Positions 31,126 to 40,292 of a DNA stretch of 64,000 bases are shown here, one piece after another. Origin of the DNA: Synechococcus sp. MU1643 (GTDB lineage: Bacteria > Cyanobacteriota > Cyanobacteriia > PCC-6307 > Cyanobiaceae); NCBI RefSeq assembly GCF_020514095.1, contig NZ_VTKY01000001.1:620001-684000 (forward strand), given 5' to 3'. Each line of letters opens with the position of its first letter. Position 1 is the first letter of the stretch. The translations under genes and the position numbers were made by a program. The notes beneath the pieces are model-generated. The model ran no database searches and was not told the DNA's origin. It saw nothing but the letters and a program-made list of their open reading frames with translations.

Positions 31126-32811
31126 TCAGAGCTCAGTGCATTCATTCTGAGCAGAGGCGCGCAGCTGCTGACGCAGGTCGGCATCACGACCGCGGTCGCT
31201 GCACAACCGCAACAACACCGGCCGCTCCTGCGACAAGCCCCAGGCCAAGGCCTCCTGCAGGTCGTCCAAACAGGCCACCTGGCGTCCTGGCACACCATGG
31301 GCCGCCGCCAGGGCCAGGGGATCCACCTGCTGGGGCATGGCGAAGAGCGATTCGAACCCCGCTGTGGCAATGGGCAACTGCTGAAAAATGCCGCCGCCGC
31401 CGTTGTCGATCAGCAGCACCAGCAGTGGTGGAGGTGCTGCAGCGGACGACGCAAGCAGCCAACCGTTGCTGTCGTGCAAGAGCGCAAGATCACCGGTCAC
31501 CAAGGCCAACGGACCGAGATTCGCCGCCAGACCCATGGCAAGAGACAAGGTTCCGTCAATGCCCGAGGCCCCGCGGAAGCTGAAGCAACGGTGGCGGCCA
31601 CAGGCGGGCCCGCCCCAGGTCAACCAGTCGCGCACCGGCGAACTAGCAGCCAGCATCAGCGGCAAATGCTCCGGCAGGAGCTGGGGAAGCCAGTAGGCCA
31701 GAGCCGGCTCGTTGACGGCGCCATTCAGTGGCAGCTGGGTCTCGAGCCACGGCGACAGGTCGTTGGTGGCTGCTGATGGCTTGGTCGACTGTTCCAGGAC
31801 GGCCTGTTGGGCGATCCAGGCAACCAACCCCCCCGACCATTGGCTGGCTTTTCGCAAGGGATCCAGCGGCCTTGAATCCGTTTCAGTGATCAACAGTTGG
31901 GGACCCTGATGGCGCTGAAGCCAGGTCTCCAGCCGCCGGCTGGCGGGCATCGGTCCAAGCCGCAACAACTGGGCATCGTCAGGGATGTTCAGCCAATCCA
32001 GTTGCAGCTCCCAGTGCTCAATGCGGTTGGGGCAATCGGAAGCAAGTGCGGCAAGGGGATCCGCCAGCACAGGCCAACCGCTGAGGTTCAGCCAACGATG
32101 CAGCGCCTGTTGATAAGCCTCCACCGCGGGCGTAAGTCCACGCCAAGGGCCAGCAATCACCACCCCCGGGCGCTCTGGATCGAGGCGAGGCACAGGCCCA
32201 ATCTCGGGCGAAGGCTTTGAGCAAGCCGCAACTGAACCTGCGCCCGAAACCAGCTGTTGCTGTTGCTCGAGAGTGGCGTGCAGCGGCTCCTCGAAGGGCA
32301 GGTTGAGCTGCACTGGTCCCGGCGGCCCAATGCCTGCACCCTGGGCTCGCTGCCAGGCCTGAACCGCTAGGGCGTTGAGGGCGTCGCTGGCCTGCGTGTG
32401 GACGCCATCTAACGCTCCACTGCCGAACCAGCGACAGGCCGCGAGCAAAAAGGCTTCCTGATTAACGGTCTGGTTGGCGCCGCAGTTTTTGAGCCGAGTG
32501 GGTCGATCTGCCGTGAGCAACAGCAAGGGCTGACAGGAGCGGTCCGCCTCCACCGCAGCGGGAAGAAGGTTGGCCACCGCGGTGCCGGAGGTGGTGACCA
32601 CCGCCACGGCGCGTCCATGGGCGGTCGCCATGCCGAGGGCCAGAAACGCGGCCGACCGTTCGTCGATGGCCGTGACCAAATGCAGCTTCGCCTGGGATGC
32701 CAGCACTCCCGCCGCTGTTGCCAGGGGACCGGAACGGCTGCCAGGGCAGAGCACCAGCTGCTTCAGCCCCTGAAGACAAAGAGCCTCAAGCAGGGTGAGG
32801 GCAGCCTGCAA
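31126..32811 (-). CDS. menD: SEPHCHC synthase (MenD)
   Basis: This thiamine-diphosphate enzyme makes the first committed intermediate of phylloquinone synthesis from isochorismate and 2-oxoglutarate. The N-terminal part has [30 protein letters not shown] with the ThDP-activating Glu, and [16 protein letters not shown]. The cofactor Gly-Asp motif lies in [19 protein letters not shown] with [10 protein letters not shown]. Length of 561 residues is normal. It is divergent from lepB with a 57-bp spacer and forms an operon with menB. Confidence 0.96.
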   Translation of the reverse strand: MQAALTLLEALCLQGLKQLVLCPGSRSGPLATAAGVLASQAKLHLVTAIDERSAAFLALGMATAHGRAVAVVTTSGTAVANLLPAAVEADRSCQPLLLLTADRPTRLKNCGANQTVNQEAFLLAACRWFGSGALDGVHTQASDALNALAVQAWQRAQGAGIGPPGPVQLNLPFEEPLHATLEQQQQLVSGAGSVAACSKPSPEIGPVPRLDPERPGVVIAGPWRGLTPAVEAYQQALHRWLNLSGWPVLADPLAALASDCPNRIEHWELQLDWLNIPDDAQLLRLGPMPASRRLETWLQRHQGPQLLITETDSRPLDPLRKASQWSGGLVAWIAQQAVLEQSTKPSAATNDLSPWLETQLPLNGAVNEPALAYWLPQLLPEHLPLMLAASSPVRDWLTWGGPACGRHRCFSFRGASGIDGTLSLAMGLAANLGPLALVTGDLALLHDSNGWLLASSAAAPPPLLVLLIDNGGGGIFQQLPIATAGFESLFAMPQQVDPLALAAAHGVPGRQVACLDDLQEALAWGLSQERPVLLRLCSDRGRDADLRQQLRASAQNECTEL

Positions 32812-32868
32812 ATTGGCGCGAGCGATGGTCAGTGCAGCAGGCCAGGCTGGTGTGATCTTCGGTCAACG

Positions 32869-33459
32869 ATGACCCAACCCACGACACCTGCTCCAGGAGA
32901 AGACAGCAAGGGCTTCTGGCGCAATCTGATTCTCTGGGCCCTGCTGGCGCTGCTGCTGCGCTGGTTGGTGATGGAGCCGCGCTGGATTCCCTCCGGATCG
33001 ATGCTGCCCACCCTGCAGCTGCAGGATCGCATCCTGGTGGAGAAAGTGAGGCCCCTCCTGGCCCGCAGCCGCCACAGCCATCTGCAGCGGGGCGAAGTGG
33101 TGGTGTTCGCCCCGCCCGAGCAGCTCGTGGCCGCTGGCTACGACGCATCGGCTGCGCTGATCAAACGGGTGGTGGGACTGCCTGGCGATCAGCTGGACGT
33201 GCACGACGGCAGGCTGTTCCGCAACGGCGAACCAGCTGCAGAACCCTGGTTGGCGGAACCGATTGCTTACGCCATGGCCCCGATCACCGTGCCGGCGGAT
33301 CAGCTGTGGGTGATGGGGGACAACCGCAATGCCAGCCTCGATTCCCACCTCTGGGGATCACTGCCAGAAACCAATGTGCTGGGCACTGCGGTCTGGCGGT
33401 ATTGGCCGCTGCAGAGGTTCGGTCCGTTACGGATCACCGACAGCAGCGATGCCGGTTGA
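32869..33459 (+). CDS. lepB: signal peptidase I
   Basis: The 196-residue protein has one N-terminal membrane helix (FWRNLILWALLALLLRWLV). The catalytic Ser is in RWIPSGSMLPTLQLQDRILVEK and the general-base Lys in ALIKRVVGLPGDQLDV; box E is VMGDNRNASLDSHLWG. It removes signal peptides from exported and thylakoid-lumen proteins. The ATG at 32869 is chosen because the longer frame overlaps the divergent menD gene. Confidence 0.96.
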   Translation: MTQPTTPAPGEDSKGFWRNLILWALLALLLRWLVMEPRWIPSGSMLPTLQLQDRILVEKVRPLLARSRHSHLQRGEVVVFAPPEQLVAAGYDASAALIKRVVGLPGDQLDVHDGRLFRNGEPAAEPWLAEPIAYAMAPITVPADQLWVMGDNRNASLDSHLWGSLPETNVLGTAVWRYWPLQRFGPLRITDSSDAG

Positions 33460-33487
33460 ATACGAGTGTCTACGTTAAGGTTTAGTC

Positions 33488-33503
33488 CGTGATGAACATC
33501 ACA
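33488..33503. promoter_or_regulatory. Crp-like inverted repeat upstream of the DUF760 gene
   Basis: The sequence CGTGATGAACATCACA has the form GTGA-N6-TCAC, matching nine of ten bases of the Crp consensus TGTGA-N6-TCACA, and is also the palindrome GTGATG-AA-CATCAC. It ends six bases before the start codon at 33509. Marine Synechococcus carry several Crp-family regulators; which one, if any, binds here is unknown. Confidence 0.35.
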
Positions 33504-33508
33504 GGCGA

Positions 33509-33862
33509 ATGTTTAACCCCGAGTTTTTGACAACTGACAGTAGTGACGGTCAAGCGGGGAACAGCCTGATCCAGTACCTGCAGGAGCAGTCACCAGACAC
33601 TCTTCAGCGGGTCGCCAAATCAGCAAGCAACGATATTCAAGACATCATTCGCCACAACGTTCAGGGCCTGCTGGGGATGCTTCCCGGCGAACACTTTGAA
33701 GTGAAGGTGACAGCCAACCGCGACAACCTCGCCAACATGCTTGCCTCGGCAATGATGACTGGCTACTTCCTGCGCCAGATGGAACAGCGCAAGGAGCTCG
33801 AGGAAACCTTGTTCGCTGACGAACAGATGGCAATCGAACCAGAAGACGAACTCAAGCTTTGA
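33509..33862 (+). CDS. DUF760 family protein
   Basis: The 117-residue product has the cyanobacterial and plastid DUF760 pattern: LIQYLQEQSPDTLQRVAKSAS, then DIIRHNVQGLLGMLPGEHFEVKVTANRDNLANMLASAMMTGYFLRQMEQR. It is soluble and helical with an acidic tail. Function is not established. A Crp-like palindrome lies directly upstream. It converges with the DUF4336 gene, overlapping it by 11 bp. Confidence 0.85.
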   Translation: MFNPEFLTTDSSDGQAGNSLIQYLQEQSPDTLQRVAKSASNDIQDIIRHNVQGLLGMLPGEHFEVKVTANRDNLANMLASAMMTGYFLRQMEQRKELEETLFADEQMAIEPEDELKL

Positions 33863-35048
33863 TCACGGGCTGATCAGGAACAACACCGAGATCCAGCAAA
33901 CGCTGATCAATGGATCCAAGAAACTCCCAGTTCTCTGAACTGGGAGCCCAATCACGCTGTTGCAACGACGCGAGCAGTTGTTGCACGGTTTCGGGGGTAA
34001 ATGTGACTAGCGCGCTGTAGTGGGCCGGCACCAGCCAGCGCAGCTCAGCCAGACCGCTCAACGCGTGCAACCAAGACAAAAGGGCGTCCTGGGCTCTGGG
34101 CAACACCAACCGCTCGAGCACCGGTGCCACCTGCAGCCTGGGCGCTTCTTCGCCGATCAAGCCATCAGCAGCCGCCTGCCAACCGGCCTTCCAACGGAAG
34201 GGGTAGAGGCCAAAGTGGGCCTTCAGGGAACGGAGCCCGGGCTTGAAGGCATCCCGCAGCAACTCAGGGAGCTCTGGAACTTCCAGCGGTTCCGGCCTCA
34301 GGTAGGAGGCAAACAGCACCAGCCGGGCCCAGCCACGGCGACGGGTTTCCGCTGAATCAGTGAGGGGCTCGTCTCCGCGTTCGCGGGCATGGAACAACAA
34401 CGGCGTTGGATCGAGATCGAACAGGGCCGGCGGATCAGCACTGATGCCCACTAGGGCGTCGGTCACCAACAGAGCCCCTGACGGGCGATGGAAACAGGAG
34501 ACCTCCTGGAAACGGCCGACTCCAAGGTCGAGCGGTCCAAGGGAGAACCACTCACAAACATCGCCATGGGGAAGGCCATCGTCGAACAACACCTTGGTGC
34601 GACGTGCCGGCACACCCAGCCAGGCCAGGGGCAACTGCACTGGGAAGCTCCACTGCCCCGGACACACCCAGATGTCCGCATCCGTGAAGGCGCGGGCTAG
34701 GGGACCGAGGGGAAGCTTGTGCTCCAAACCAGAGGCGGTGGGCAGAACGATCGTGCGCACCGGACCGTGCTGTTGTTCCAACTCGTCAATGGCTTGGCGA
34801 ACCTCACCGGTGGGCGGCAGAGGGTTCACCAACATCAAGCCACCGGGCACCTTGGCCACGGTGAGTCGCACCGGCACGGCCACGTAATAAACACCCTGCA
34901 GCTGCTCAAGGCTCCAGAGCTGGCCGGGGATCACCTCACTGAACAGCGTGCGGCGACGGCCGTAGGGATAGAGCGGCAGCAGCGGCCACCAACCCCAGCG
35001 CTGATCAGCACGATTCACACCCGCTCCAGCCACCACGCTCCCCATCAA
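33852..35048 (-). CDS. DUF4336 protein (metallo-beta-lactamase-like)
   Basis: The 398-residue product contains the DUF4336 hallmarks: LWSLEQLQGVYYVAVPVRLTVAKV, GGLMLVNPLPPTGEVRQAIDELE, IVLPTASGLEHKLPLGPLARAF and the ending LRWLVPAHYSALVTF. The fold resembles metallo-beta-lactamases, with His residues in LEHK and PAHY. The family is common in cyanobacteria and plants and has no firm function. The start may be the second Met at 35045. Confidence 0.82.
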   Translation of the reverse strand: MMGSVVAGAGVNRADQRWGWWPLLPLYPYGRRRTLFSEVIPGQLWSLEQLQGVYYVAVPVRLTVAKVPGGLMLVNPLPPTGEVRQAIDELEQQHGPVRTIVLPTASGLEHKLPLGPLARAFTDADIWVCPGQWSFPVQLPLAWLGVPARRTKVLFDDGLPHGDVCEWFSLGPLDLGVGRFQEVSCFHRPSGALLVTDALVGISADPPALFDLDPTPLLFHARERGDEPLTDSAETRRRGWARLVLFASYLRPEPLEVPELPELLRDAFKPGLRSLKAHFGLYPFRWKAGWQAAADGLIGEEAPRLQVAPVLERLVLPRAQDALLSWLHALSGLAELRWLVPAHYSALVTFTPETVQQLLASLQQRDWAPSSENWEFLGSIDQRLLDLGVVPDQPVIKA

Positions 35049-35627
35049 TGCAGTAATTCTGCAAAGGAATGGATCAGGCCATGGTCAAACCACCCATTCC
35101 GGCGCAGAACAGCACCAGCAGCCACGTAGGTTGATGCCAGCTCACCAACACCACTCTCCATCCCTCAAATGAGGGAGTGTTTAAGGCTTCGCCCTCCCTC
35201 AAATGGGGGACTCAACTTGGAACAAGACGCTTTCCAGAATTTGCCGACAACAACGGAATAAGCACGAACGACCTCTCTCACGCTTCAATCAAAGATCAGA
35301 CCACCTGTCGAAGGAAGGGGTCGAATTCAGCGACGATTGGATCGCCTGTAGTGGCTGTATTTCGACGACAAATGCAACAAGCTCGATGCCTTGTCTTGTT
35401 CTTCCACGTTGGTGATCTTTTTCACCAGATTCCAGGTGAATTGCGCAGACATTTCCCCATCTTGCTCCCATTTGATGCTCGACAATTCGGCAGGAGATAT
35501 CAAGGGATGAAGAATTCATTTAAATTAGGGACCACGGTATATCGATGTGACCGTTGCAACCAAGCGATGTCACTTAAGACAATCGGAATATGGTTTCCCC
35601 GGATACAACATCCTGCGATGAGGCAAT

Positions 35628-35680
35628 AAAAAAAGCCCCAGCCGCGCGGACTGAAGCCAGGTGATGGGGAACAAACGGAA
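35628..35680 (-). ncRNA. candidate small RNA B (homologue of candidate RNA A)
   Basis: On the minus strand TTGTTCCCCATCACCTGGC (35656-35674) is followed by the stem GCTTCAGTC / GGCTGGGGC with loop CGCGC, then seven Ts (35628-35634). Upstream lies a fair promoter, TTGATT, 16 bases, TATGTT, placing the 5' end near 35680. The box differs from that of candidate RNA A by one inserted C, while the two terminators differ completely in sequence, which points to conservation of the box. Confidence 0.55.
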
Positions 35681-35935
35681 CATAACTGCCCTGCATCCAC
35701 AATCAAGGGCTTTAGACACCACATCTAGTGGCCGCCACAGCCTTGCCCGGGCAGTTGACACCATTACCCGCCAGCTGAAAAAACCGAAAAGGTCAGTGCG
35801 AACCGAACCAAGGCAACAGGTGCCGAGACGGATCGCCAACAACGCCAGAACGCAAAGCGCCGCAACCACAAACGACAGTCCCTTCAGTTGCTGACGGCGT
35901 TTCTCACTCCTGGCCTCGAATGATCGGCTGCCGTT

Positions 35936-36244
35936 CTACGAAAAATTCCAAATACGCCAATTTACGGGTTTTCTGTAGCTTGCGCTACCAAGGCTGGAGA
36001 GCTGCCTGCAATTCGGCGGCTGCGTGCACTGAGTTGCGTGCGCGCCCTGAGATGACGGTGGCGGCGACAGGGCCTTGCATACAGATCGGCGCTGTTTTTC
36101 CAGGACCGTGGGTAGGGCCAGCTGCGTTTGACTGCAGGCGAATTGGTTGTCCTGCAACACCACCAGGCGTGGAGCCACAGGGCGGTCATGCCACAGATCA
36201 AACCAGTCATGGCTGCATGATGAAACCCATCGGAGCGGCGTCAA
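35936..36244 (-). CDS. weak candidate gene, unknown
   Basis: The 102-residue frame starts MTPLRWVSSCSHDWFDLWHDRPVAP and reads plausibly as a soluble protein up to LEKQRRSVCKAL, after which it is low-complexity. No family is recognised and an overlapping plus-strand frame exists. It is listed only because the first 60 residues look protein-like. Confidence 0.3.
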   Translation of the reverse strand: MTPLRWVSSCSHDWFDLWHDRPVAPRLVVLQDNQFACSQTQLALPTVLEKQRRSVCKALSPPPSSQGAHATQCTQPPNCRQLSSLGSASYRKPVNWRIWNFS

Positions 36245-36365
36245 GCGCAGCCCAGCAACCTACGCAGCGCTGAGGCATCCCCCCGCAGCTCTGCAAGAAT
36301 GAGTGATAAGGCCAGTTGCCAAGTGCCCTTGTGCCGATGCAGAACGGGTGCATCGGATCAACAAC

Positions 36366-36548
36366 ATGGCCAAGCGTCGCTTTCTCGAAAAGCCACCGCT
36401 CACCGAAGCGGAAGGACTGACCGCCCTGATCATGATGGGGGTGGGGCTAACCCTCGGCGGCATCAGCGTGACCATCTTCATGGCGTTAAGTGCTGCAGCC
36501 CAAGGGTCTTGGCAGGAACTCTGGCTCTCAGGCCAACTGAATTTCTGA
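36366..36548 (+). CDS. small single-helix membrane protein
   Basis: The 60-residue product MAKRRFLEKPPLTEAEG... has a polar basic N-terminus, one membrane segment (LTALIMMGVGLTLGGISVTIFMAL) and a short tail. It stops two bases before the convergent flavoprotein gene. The composition is like many small picocyanobacterial membrane proteins. No function is known to me. Confidence 0.6.
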   Translation: MAKRRFLEKPPLTEAEGLTALIMMGVGLTLGGISVTIFMALSAAAQGSWQELWLSGQLNF

Positions 36549-36550
36549 GC

Positions 36551-38188
36551 TCAGGCTAACCAAGGCCAACGGAGTCCCAAAGCCTCCAAGGGATCCATCA
36601 CGAGCTTGTTGAGGGCCCGACCCAAAAGCACTTGGGGCTCTTCGGGACGGATCGGATGCACCGGATGCTCATGACAAGACGATGCATTCGCCCCCCTTGC
36701 CACCCCACTGCGCAGCAGGGAATTGGCCGCCTCAAGACCACAGACGTAGGCCCGTTCCTGGCACAGCCCCTTGGCACCATGCTCGCGTTCGCCCATCCGC
36801 ACCCAATCGCCAGCGCAAACCACAGACGGAAGTGCTGTTTTCAGCGGCGGCCGTTGGTTGAAACTGCCGGGGGAGAACAACGACACAGAGCCCGGGTATC
36901 GCCTCACCTCAAACTCCAGCACCTGAGCGAGCCGAAAGCTCGGCACCGCCTGGGGCAACAGCTCATCCAGCAGTGTTTCAACGATCTCTTGATCACTCAG
37001 CGCTGCGATCGCCGTGGCGTTGTAAAAGTCGCTGGCCACCACAGAGCCCTGGGGCTCGCCACCAAACCAGAGGGCATCTTGATCCGCGTTCTGCAGCTGG
37101 TCGAGCATGAAAAAAGTGGCGCCAGCACCCTGCAATGCGCCAAAGCGCGAAAAGACATTGGCGGGGTCGGCGACCGCTACATAGCGATCCAGCCACAACC
37201 GTACCGACACCACATCGATCGCGCCCAAGCTGCCAGCTGCCACCAGCTCCGGCAGCACATCCCTGCAGCGCGGCGACTGCGCCATCAGGGCATTCATGCC
37301 CTTGGCACCTACCGCCAGCACAACCGCATCAACGTCATCAACAACGCTGAAGCGTCCTGTCGCTTGGGAACGAACCTCCACCGACTGGATCGCTTCACTG
37401 GAGTGATCAAGATTGAGGCGCGTGGCCAACGTTCCTGCCAAGACATTGAGGAGGCCAGAGTCCAGCAAGCGTTCAGCCAAGGGAGCGATCAACTGCTCAG
37501 CGATACTGGCGGAACGAATCCACCGCACATCAAAGGAGTCTTGATGTGCCAGGGCGTAGTAGTAGAGAAGCTCCATGGTGACGGCTGCCGATAATTCCTC
37601 CGGTGGCTTGAACAGCCCCACCAGAAGAATCGGACGCAAAAACTCGTCGATCATCCGCTCACTGATTCCCAGTTGGCGGAACAGGGTCAACGCATCGATG
37701 GCGTCGTAACGCCGGAATGTCTCCTCGTTTCGATTCAGATCAAGCATCGCCACCAACAGGCCGGCAATACTTAAGCGATCGAAAACAGGCAGGCGCTTGA
37801 AGTTCTTGATCGTCGCCATGACCTGCCCCAGGGGGCTGGGGAGCCGCAGCCCATAACCGAACACCGGCGCAGTGGCCTCCAGACCGGCGGGGGACCAGAA
37901 GGCGCTGGTGGTGAAATCAGTAAACACATCGCTGAGTCCAAGCTCATTCGTCAGCGCATTGATGTTGGGGTAATCCCTCCAAAAGCCCCTGGTGCCGGCT
38001 TCAAAGGGTTTGCCAGTAGCGGTGCGCATCGGCGTCCTCCCCGTGGGATCCGACATCCCATCGATCAGAGTGACGCGAACACCTGCTTCACAGAGAGCTT
38101 TGGCTGCACCCCAGCCGGCCCAGCCAGCACCGACCACCACCACATGGGAGGCATCAGCGTTCATGGAGTTGGGTTGCTCAGGCATCAA
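36551..38188 (-). CDS. FAD-dependent oxidoreductase, carotenoid-desaturase-like
   Basis: The N-terminal dinucleotide-binding motif VVVVGAGWAGWGAAKALCEAGVRVTLID is followed by PTGRTPMRTATGKPFEAGTRGFW. The C-terminal FAD motif is VVCAGDWVRMGEREHGAKGLCQERAYVCGLEAANSLL. This is the architecture of phytoene/zeta-carotene desaturase relatives and amine oxidases. Length of 545 residues fits. The substrate is unknown; a carotenoid or another polyisoprenoid is plausible. Starts at 38188 or 38164 are possible. Confidence 0.85.
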   Translation of the reverse strand: MMPEQPNSMNADASHVVVVGAGWAGWGAAKALCEAGVRVTLIDGMSDPTGRTPMRTATGKPFEAGTRGFWRDYPNINALTNELGLSDVFTDFTTSAFWSPAGLEATAPVFGYGLRLPSPLGQVMATIKNFKRLPVFDRLSIAGLLVAMLDLNRNEETFRRYDAIDALTLFRQLGISERMIDEFLRPILLVGLFKPPEELSAAVTMELLYYYALAHQDSFDVRWIRSASIAEQLIAPLAERLLDSGLLNVLAGTLATRLNLDHSSEAIQSVEVRSQATGRFSVVDDVDAVVLAVGAKGMNALMAQSPRCRDVLPELVAAGSLGAIDVVSVRLWLDRYVAVADPANVFSRFGALQGAGATFFMLDQLQNADQDALWFGGEPQGSVVASDFYNATAIAALSDQEIVETLLDELLPQAVPSFRLAQVLEFEVRRYPGSVSLFSPGSFNQRPPLKTALPSVVCAGDWVRMGEREHGAKGLCQERAYVCGLEAANSLLRSGVARGANASSCHEHPVHPIRPEEPQVLLGRALNKLVMDPLEALGLRWPWLA

Positions 38189-38239
38189 CCGGTGAGAGCT
38201 CCGCGAATGATCAATGCATCATGAAGCTCTAACGCTCTA

Positions 38240-38449
38240 TCAGAGCAAGTTCAGAGCTTCAAGCACTTGCACCCGGATGCCACCGAGACGGGCCCATGCC
38301 TGCAAGGCATCAGTTTGAGAGCGGTAAGGCCGCCAGTCGTCTTCATCAATGCGCCGCTGAATGTGACGCATCACCCGTTCAGCGACGACGCGATCACTGG
38401 ATGCTTTCAGAACGATCTGCCGGGCATTCAGCTCAAACGTGTCAGTCAT
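38240..38449 (-). CDS. small soluble protein, unknown
   Basis: The 69-residue product MTDTFELNARQIVLKASSD... ends GGIRVQVLEALNLL and looks like a compact alpha/beta protein. Its start codon overlaps the stop of the upstream membrane-protein gene by eight bases (ATGACTGA), indicating translational coupling. No family is recognised. Confidence 0.65.
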   Translation of the reverse strand: MTDTFELNARQIVLKASSDRVVAERVMRHIQRRIDEDDWRPYRSQTDALQAWARLGGIRVQVLEALNLL

Positions 38450-38594
38450 TTTTGGGTGGTTTGATCAGTTCACCGGTCTGCAACGACACCACAGCGAAGC
38501 TGCCCACAAAGACAACCGCAACCAGGACGAGGAAGGCCGCTGTGAGATTGCTGATCTCAAGCTGCCCGAGCATGAAAGCAAACAAGGACGTCAT
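38442..38594 (-). CDS. small single-helix membrane protein
   Basis: The 50-residue product starts MTSLFAFMLGQLEIS and has one membrane helix (LTAAFLVLVAVVFVGSFAVV), ending KPPKND. It overlaps the start of the 38240-38449 gene by eight bases. The coupling to a clear downstream frame supports it. Function unknown. Confidence 0.6.
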   Translation of the reverse strand: MTSLFAFMLGQLEISNLTAAFLVLVAVVFVGSFAVVSLQTGELIKPPKND

Positions 38595-38618
38595 CAAAAG
38601 CAGCAGCCGCTTTTGAAC

Positions 38619-38705
38619 TTAAACGGACTGGTCAATGTTCAGACTGCCAAGAACAACGCCGGCCATCGACAAACCAATGGCAAGCATCACAACTGCTTCG
38701 ATCAT
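38619..38705 (-). CDS. possible 28-residue membrane peptide
   Basis: The frame MIEAVVMLAIGLSMAGVVLG... is a single hydrophobic helix with an acidic end. It precedes the two small genes on the same strand. The remainder of 38595-38951 shows nothing else. Length makes the call weak. Confidence 0.35.
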   Translation of the reverse strand: MIEAVVMLAIGLSMAGVVLGSLNIDQSV

Positions 38706-38951
38706 GCGGTCTTGTTGGAGACGCTTGGCTTCTTGAGAAGTGACGGTGCAGAAGAAGGCTTCACCTTCACCTGGCCAGAAGAAGCAGGTTGAGCATGGGG
38801 CTGCCAGGTGGATGCGGCTGAACAGCGGGTGGGATTTTTCAACCAAGAACTGCGACCCATCAAGCTCTAATCAGCTGGCTCAATGATTGCGGCAGATGCT
38901 CAGAAGATCTGTCTGATTGGCGACCGACGCCGGAAGTGAGGTGTTTTTTGA

Positions 38952-39599
38952 TCAAGCACTGATGGCGTCGGGCGTTGCTACCGACAAGCGATCACGAATC
39001 TGAACAGCGGCCTGGCAATAGGCCGCCCAGCCCCCCATGCGCCGCAGATCGGCACGACCACGATCATCCACCGCATCCGACACGCAAACACCCTCCGCCT
39101 CTGCTTTTTCAAACGCCGCCAACAAGGGGATTTCCGCCTGCATCACATCCAGATCAAAACCCTCCAAAATTTGGCGTGCTTCCTGGGCGAGCCGTTGTTT
39201 TCTGCTGTCTACTTTCACCAAAAGCGCGGCATGCATGGTGCCCATCTGCCTGAGGATTGAAGAGAGTTCGACGGTGAGCTCTACCGATCTCGCCTGCGGA
39301 GTGGTTGGCAGCAAAACAAGGTCTGCTCCTGCCGAAAGATTCTTAAGTTCGTCCTCTTGGCTGCTGGCTTGCCCGTCGGTGATGATCACTTGGGCATGGC
39401 GGGTGGCTTTCGCTGCCGCCTCCACCGGCACCACCTCAAATGGAAGCATCCCTCGGGCTGCGTAGGCGGTTGCTGAACGGTTGCGATCCGCATCAACAAC
39501 ACACACCGAGAAGCCCTGCTGGGCCCAAACACATGCCAAATGAATGCTGGTGCAGGTTTTTGCCACACCACCCTTCTGGCCAAAGACAGTCAAAAACAT
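38952..39599 (-). CDS. ParA-family ATPase
   Basis: The 215-residue product has the deviant Walker A GQKGGVAKTCTSIHLA at the N-terminus, the Asp of VCVVDADRN, and VIITDGQASSQ in place of the usual Walker A' Asp motif. Such small ParA proteins position plasmids, chemoreceptors or carboxysomes. No ParB or McdB-like partner is obvious, although a 63-residue gene lies directly upstream. It is an orphan relative to the chromosomal segregation locus. Confidence 0.88.
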   Translation of the reverse strand: MFLTVFGQKGGVAKTCTSIHLACVWAQQGFSVCVVDADRNRSATAYAARGMLPFEVVPVEAAAKATRHAQVIITDGQASSQEDELKNLSAGADLVLLPTTPQARSVELTVELSSILRQMGTMHAALLVKVDSRKQRLAQEARQILEGFDLDVMQAEIPLLAAFEKAEAEGVCVSDAVDDRGRADLRRMGGWAAYCQAAVQIRDRLSVATPDAISA

Positions 39600-39608
39600 G
39601 GCTGAGAT

Positions 39609-39800
39609 TTAAATGCGCGGAATGATCGCATCATTGGGAAAGAACTCTTCAAACACACAAATGCGGTCGGCCCAACGGGCCTCCACTTCCAAACGCATCA
39701 AGCGATTGCGCACCCACATCAAGGTGTCCACATCAATAGGTTTATGGAACTTGTGTTGCTGAGCCTTCACCCAATCATCCTTGCTCTGAGCGCTGTTCAT
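39609..39800 (-). CDS. small protein upstream of parA-like gene
   Basis: The 63-residue product MNSAQSKDDWVKAQQHKFHK... contains VDTLMWVRNRLMRLEVEARWADRICVFEEFF. It ends nine bases before the ParA-like start, so the pair is probably cotranscribed. It could be the partner of the ATPase, but no motif shows this. Confidence 0.6.
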   Translation of the reverse strand: MNSAQSKDDWVKAQQHKFHKPIDVDTLMWVRNRLMRLEVEARWADRICVFEEFFPNDAIIPRI

Positions 39801-39923
39801 GACCACTGAAACTGATCTGCCCACACCGTACGGATGGCGTCTGTGGGCGCCATTAGCTTCACACTGAGTAAGCATCAAGGATCACCCAATCGCAGACGAA
39901 CTGTTCAGCAGAACAACGAATTA

Positions 39924-40103
39924 ATGGAAGCTTTGAGTCCGGGCCAGAAGGTTCAGAGCTTGAGTCTCGAGATCGGTAGCCAATCCATCATTCCCACCAT
40001 TCAAGCGGCGACAGAATCAACTCAATTCGCCTTCTACGTAATGACTCAAAAAGCACCACAACTCAAGCCGCGCCCGGTGCATACACCTCCCAAACGTGCT
40101 TAA
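39924..40103 (+). CDS. weak candidate small gene
   Basis: The 59-residue frame MEALSPGQKVQSLSLEIGSQ... ends HTPPKRA. A longer version would start at 39834. No family or good ribosome-binding site is recognised. The rest of 39801-40292 shows no gene. Confidence 0.3.
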   Translation: MEALSPGQKVQSLSLEIGSQSIIPTIQAATESTQFAFYVMTQKAPQLKPRPVHTPPKRA

Positions 40104-40292
40104 AGACTTTTTGAAGGCCTGAGCCGAACAAAATTCTTGTTCTGTAACAGCACGAACGACACGTAGATCGACAGCACTCCTATAAAGGATCTGTAGTAAC
40201 TGCTACGCAATCACGTTCACCTCGTCTTTGGCGAGGCGCAGTTCGATTCAGGCCATGGAACGGGGACCTGAGCTTGCTTCGAGGAACTCATC

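Larger units (their letters stand above)
35049..36365. other. 1.3-kb gene-poor region with candidate sRNA B and weak frames
   Basis: Apart from candidate sRNA B (35628-35680) and one weak minus frame (35936-36244), nothing is convincing. Minus-strand codons between about 35925 and 35725 read like a membrane protein (KRRQQLKGLSFVVAALCVLALLA) but no ATG or GTG in the right place opens the frame and it runs through the sRNA terminator. A CCCTCATTT/GAGGG hairpin is near 35163-35177. Confidence 0.4.

Noticed and set aside
33470-33485. Pho box near TTAAGGTTTAG upstream of the DUF760 gene
   Set aside because: Only one partial octamer is present and there is no tandem unit at 11-bp spacing.
35177-35629. 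Plus-strand 150-codon frame in the gene-poor region
   Set aside because: Composition is erratic, no domain or helix pattern is visible, and no ribosome-binding site precedes it.
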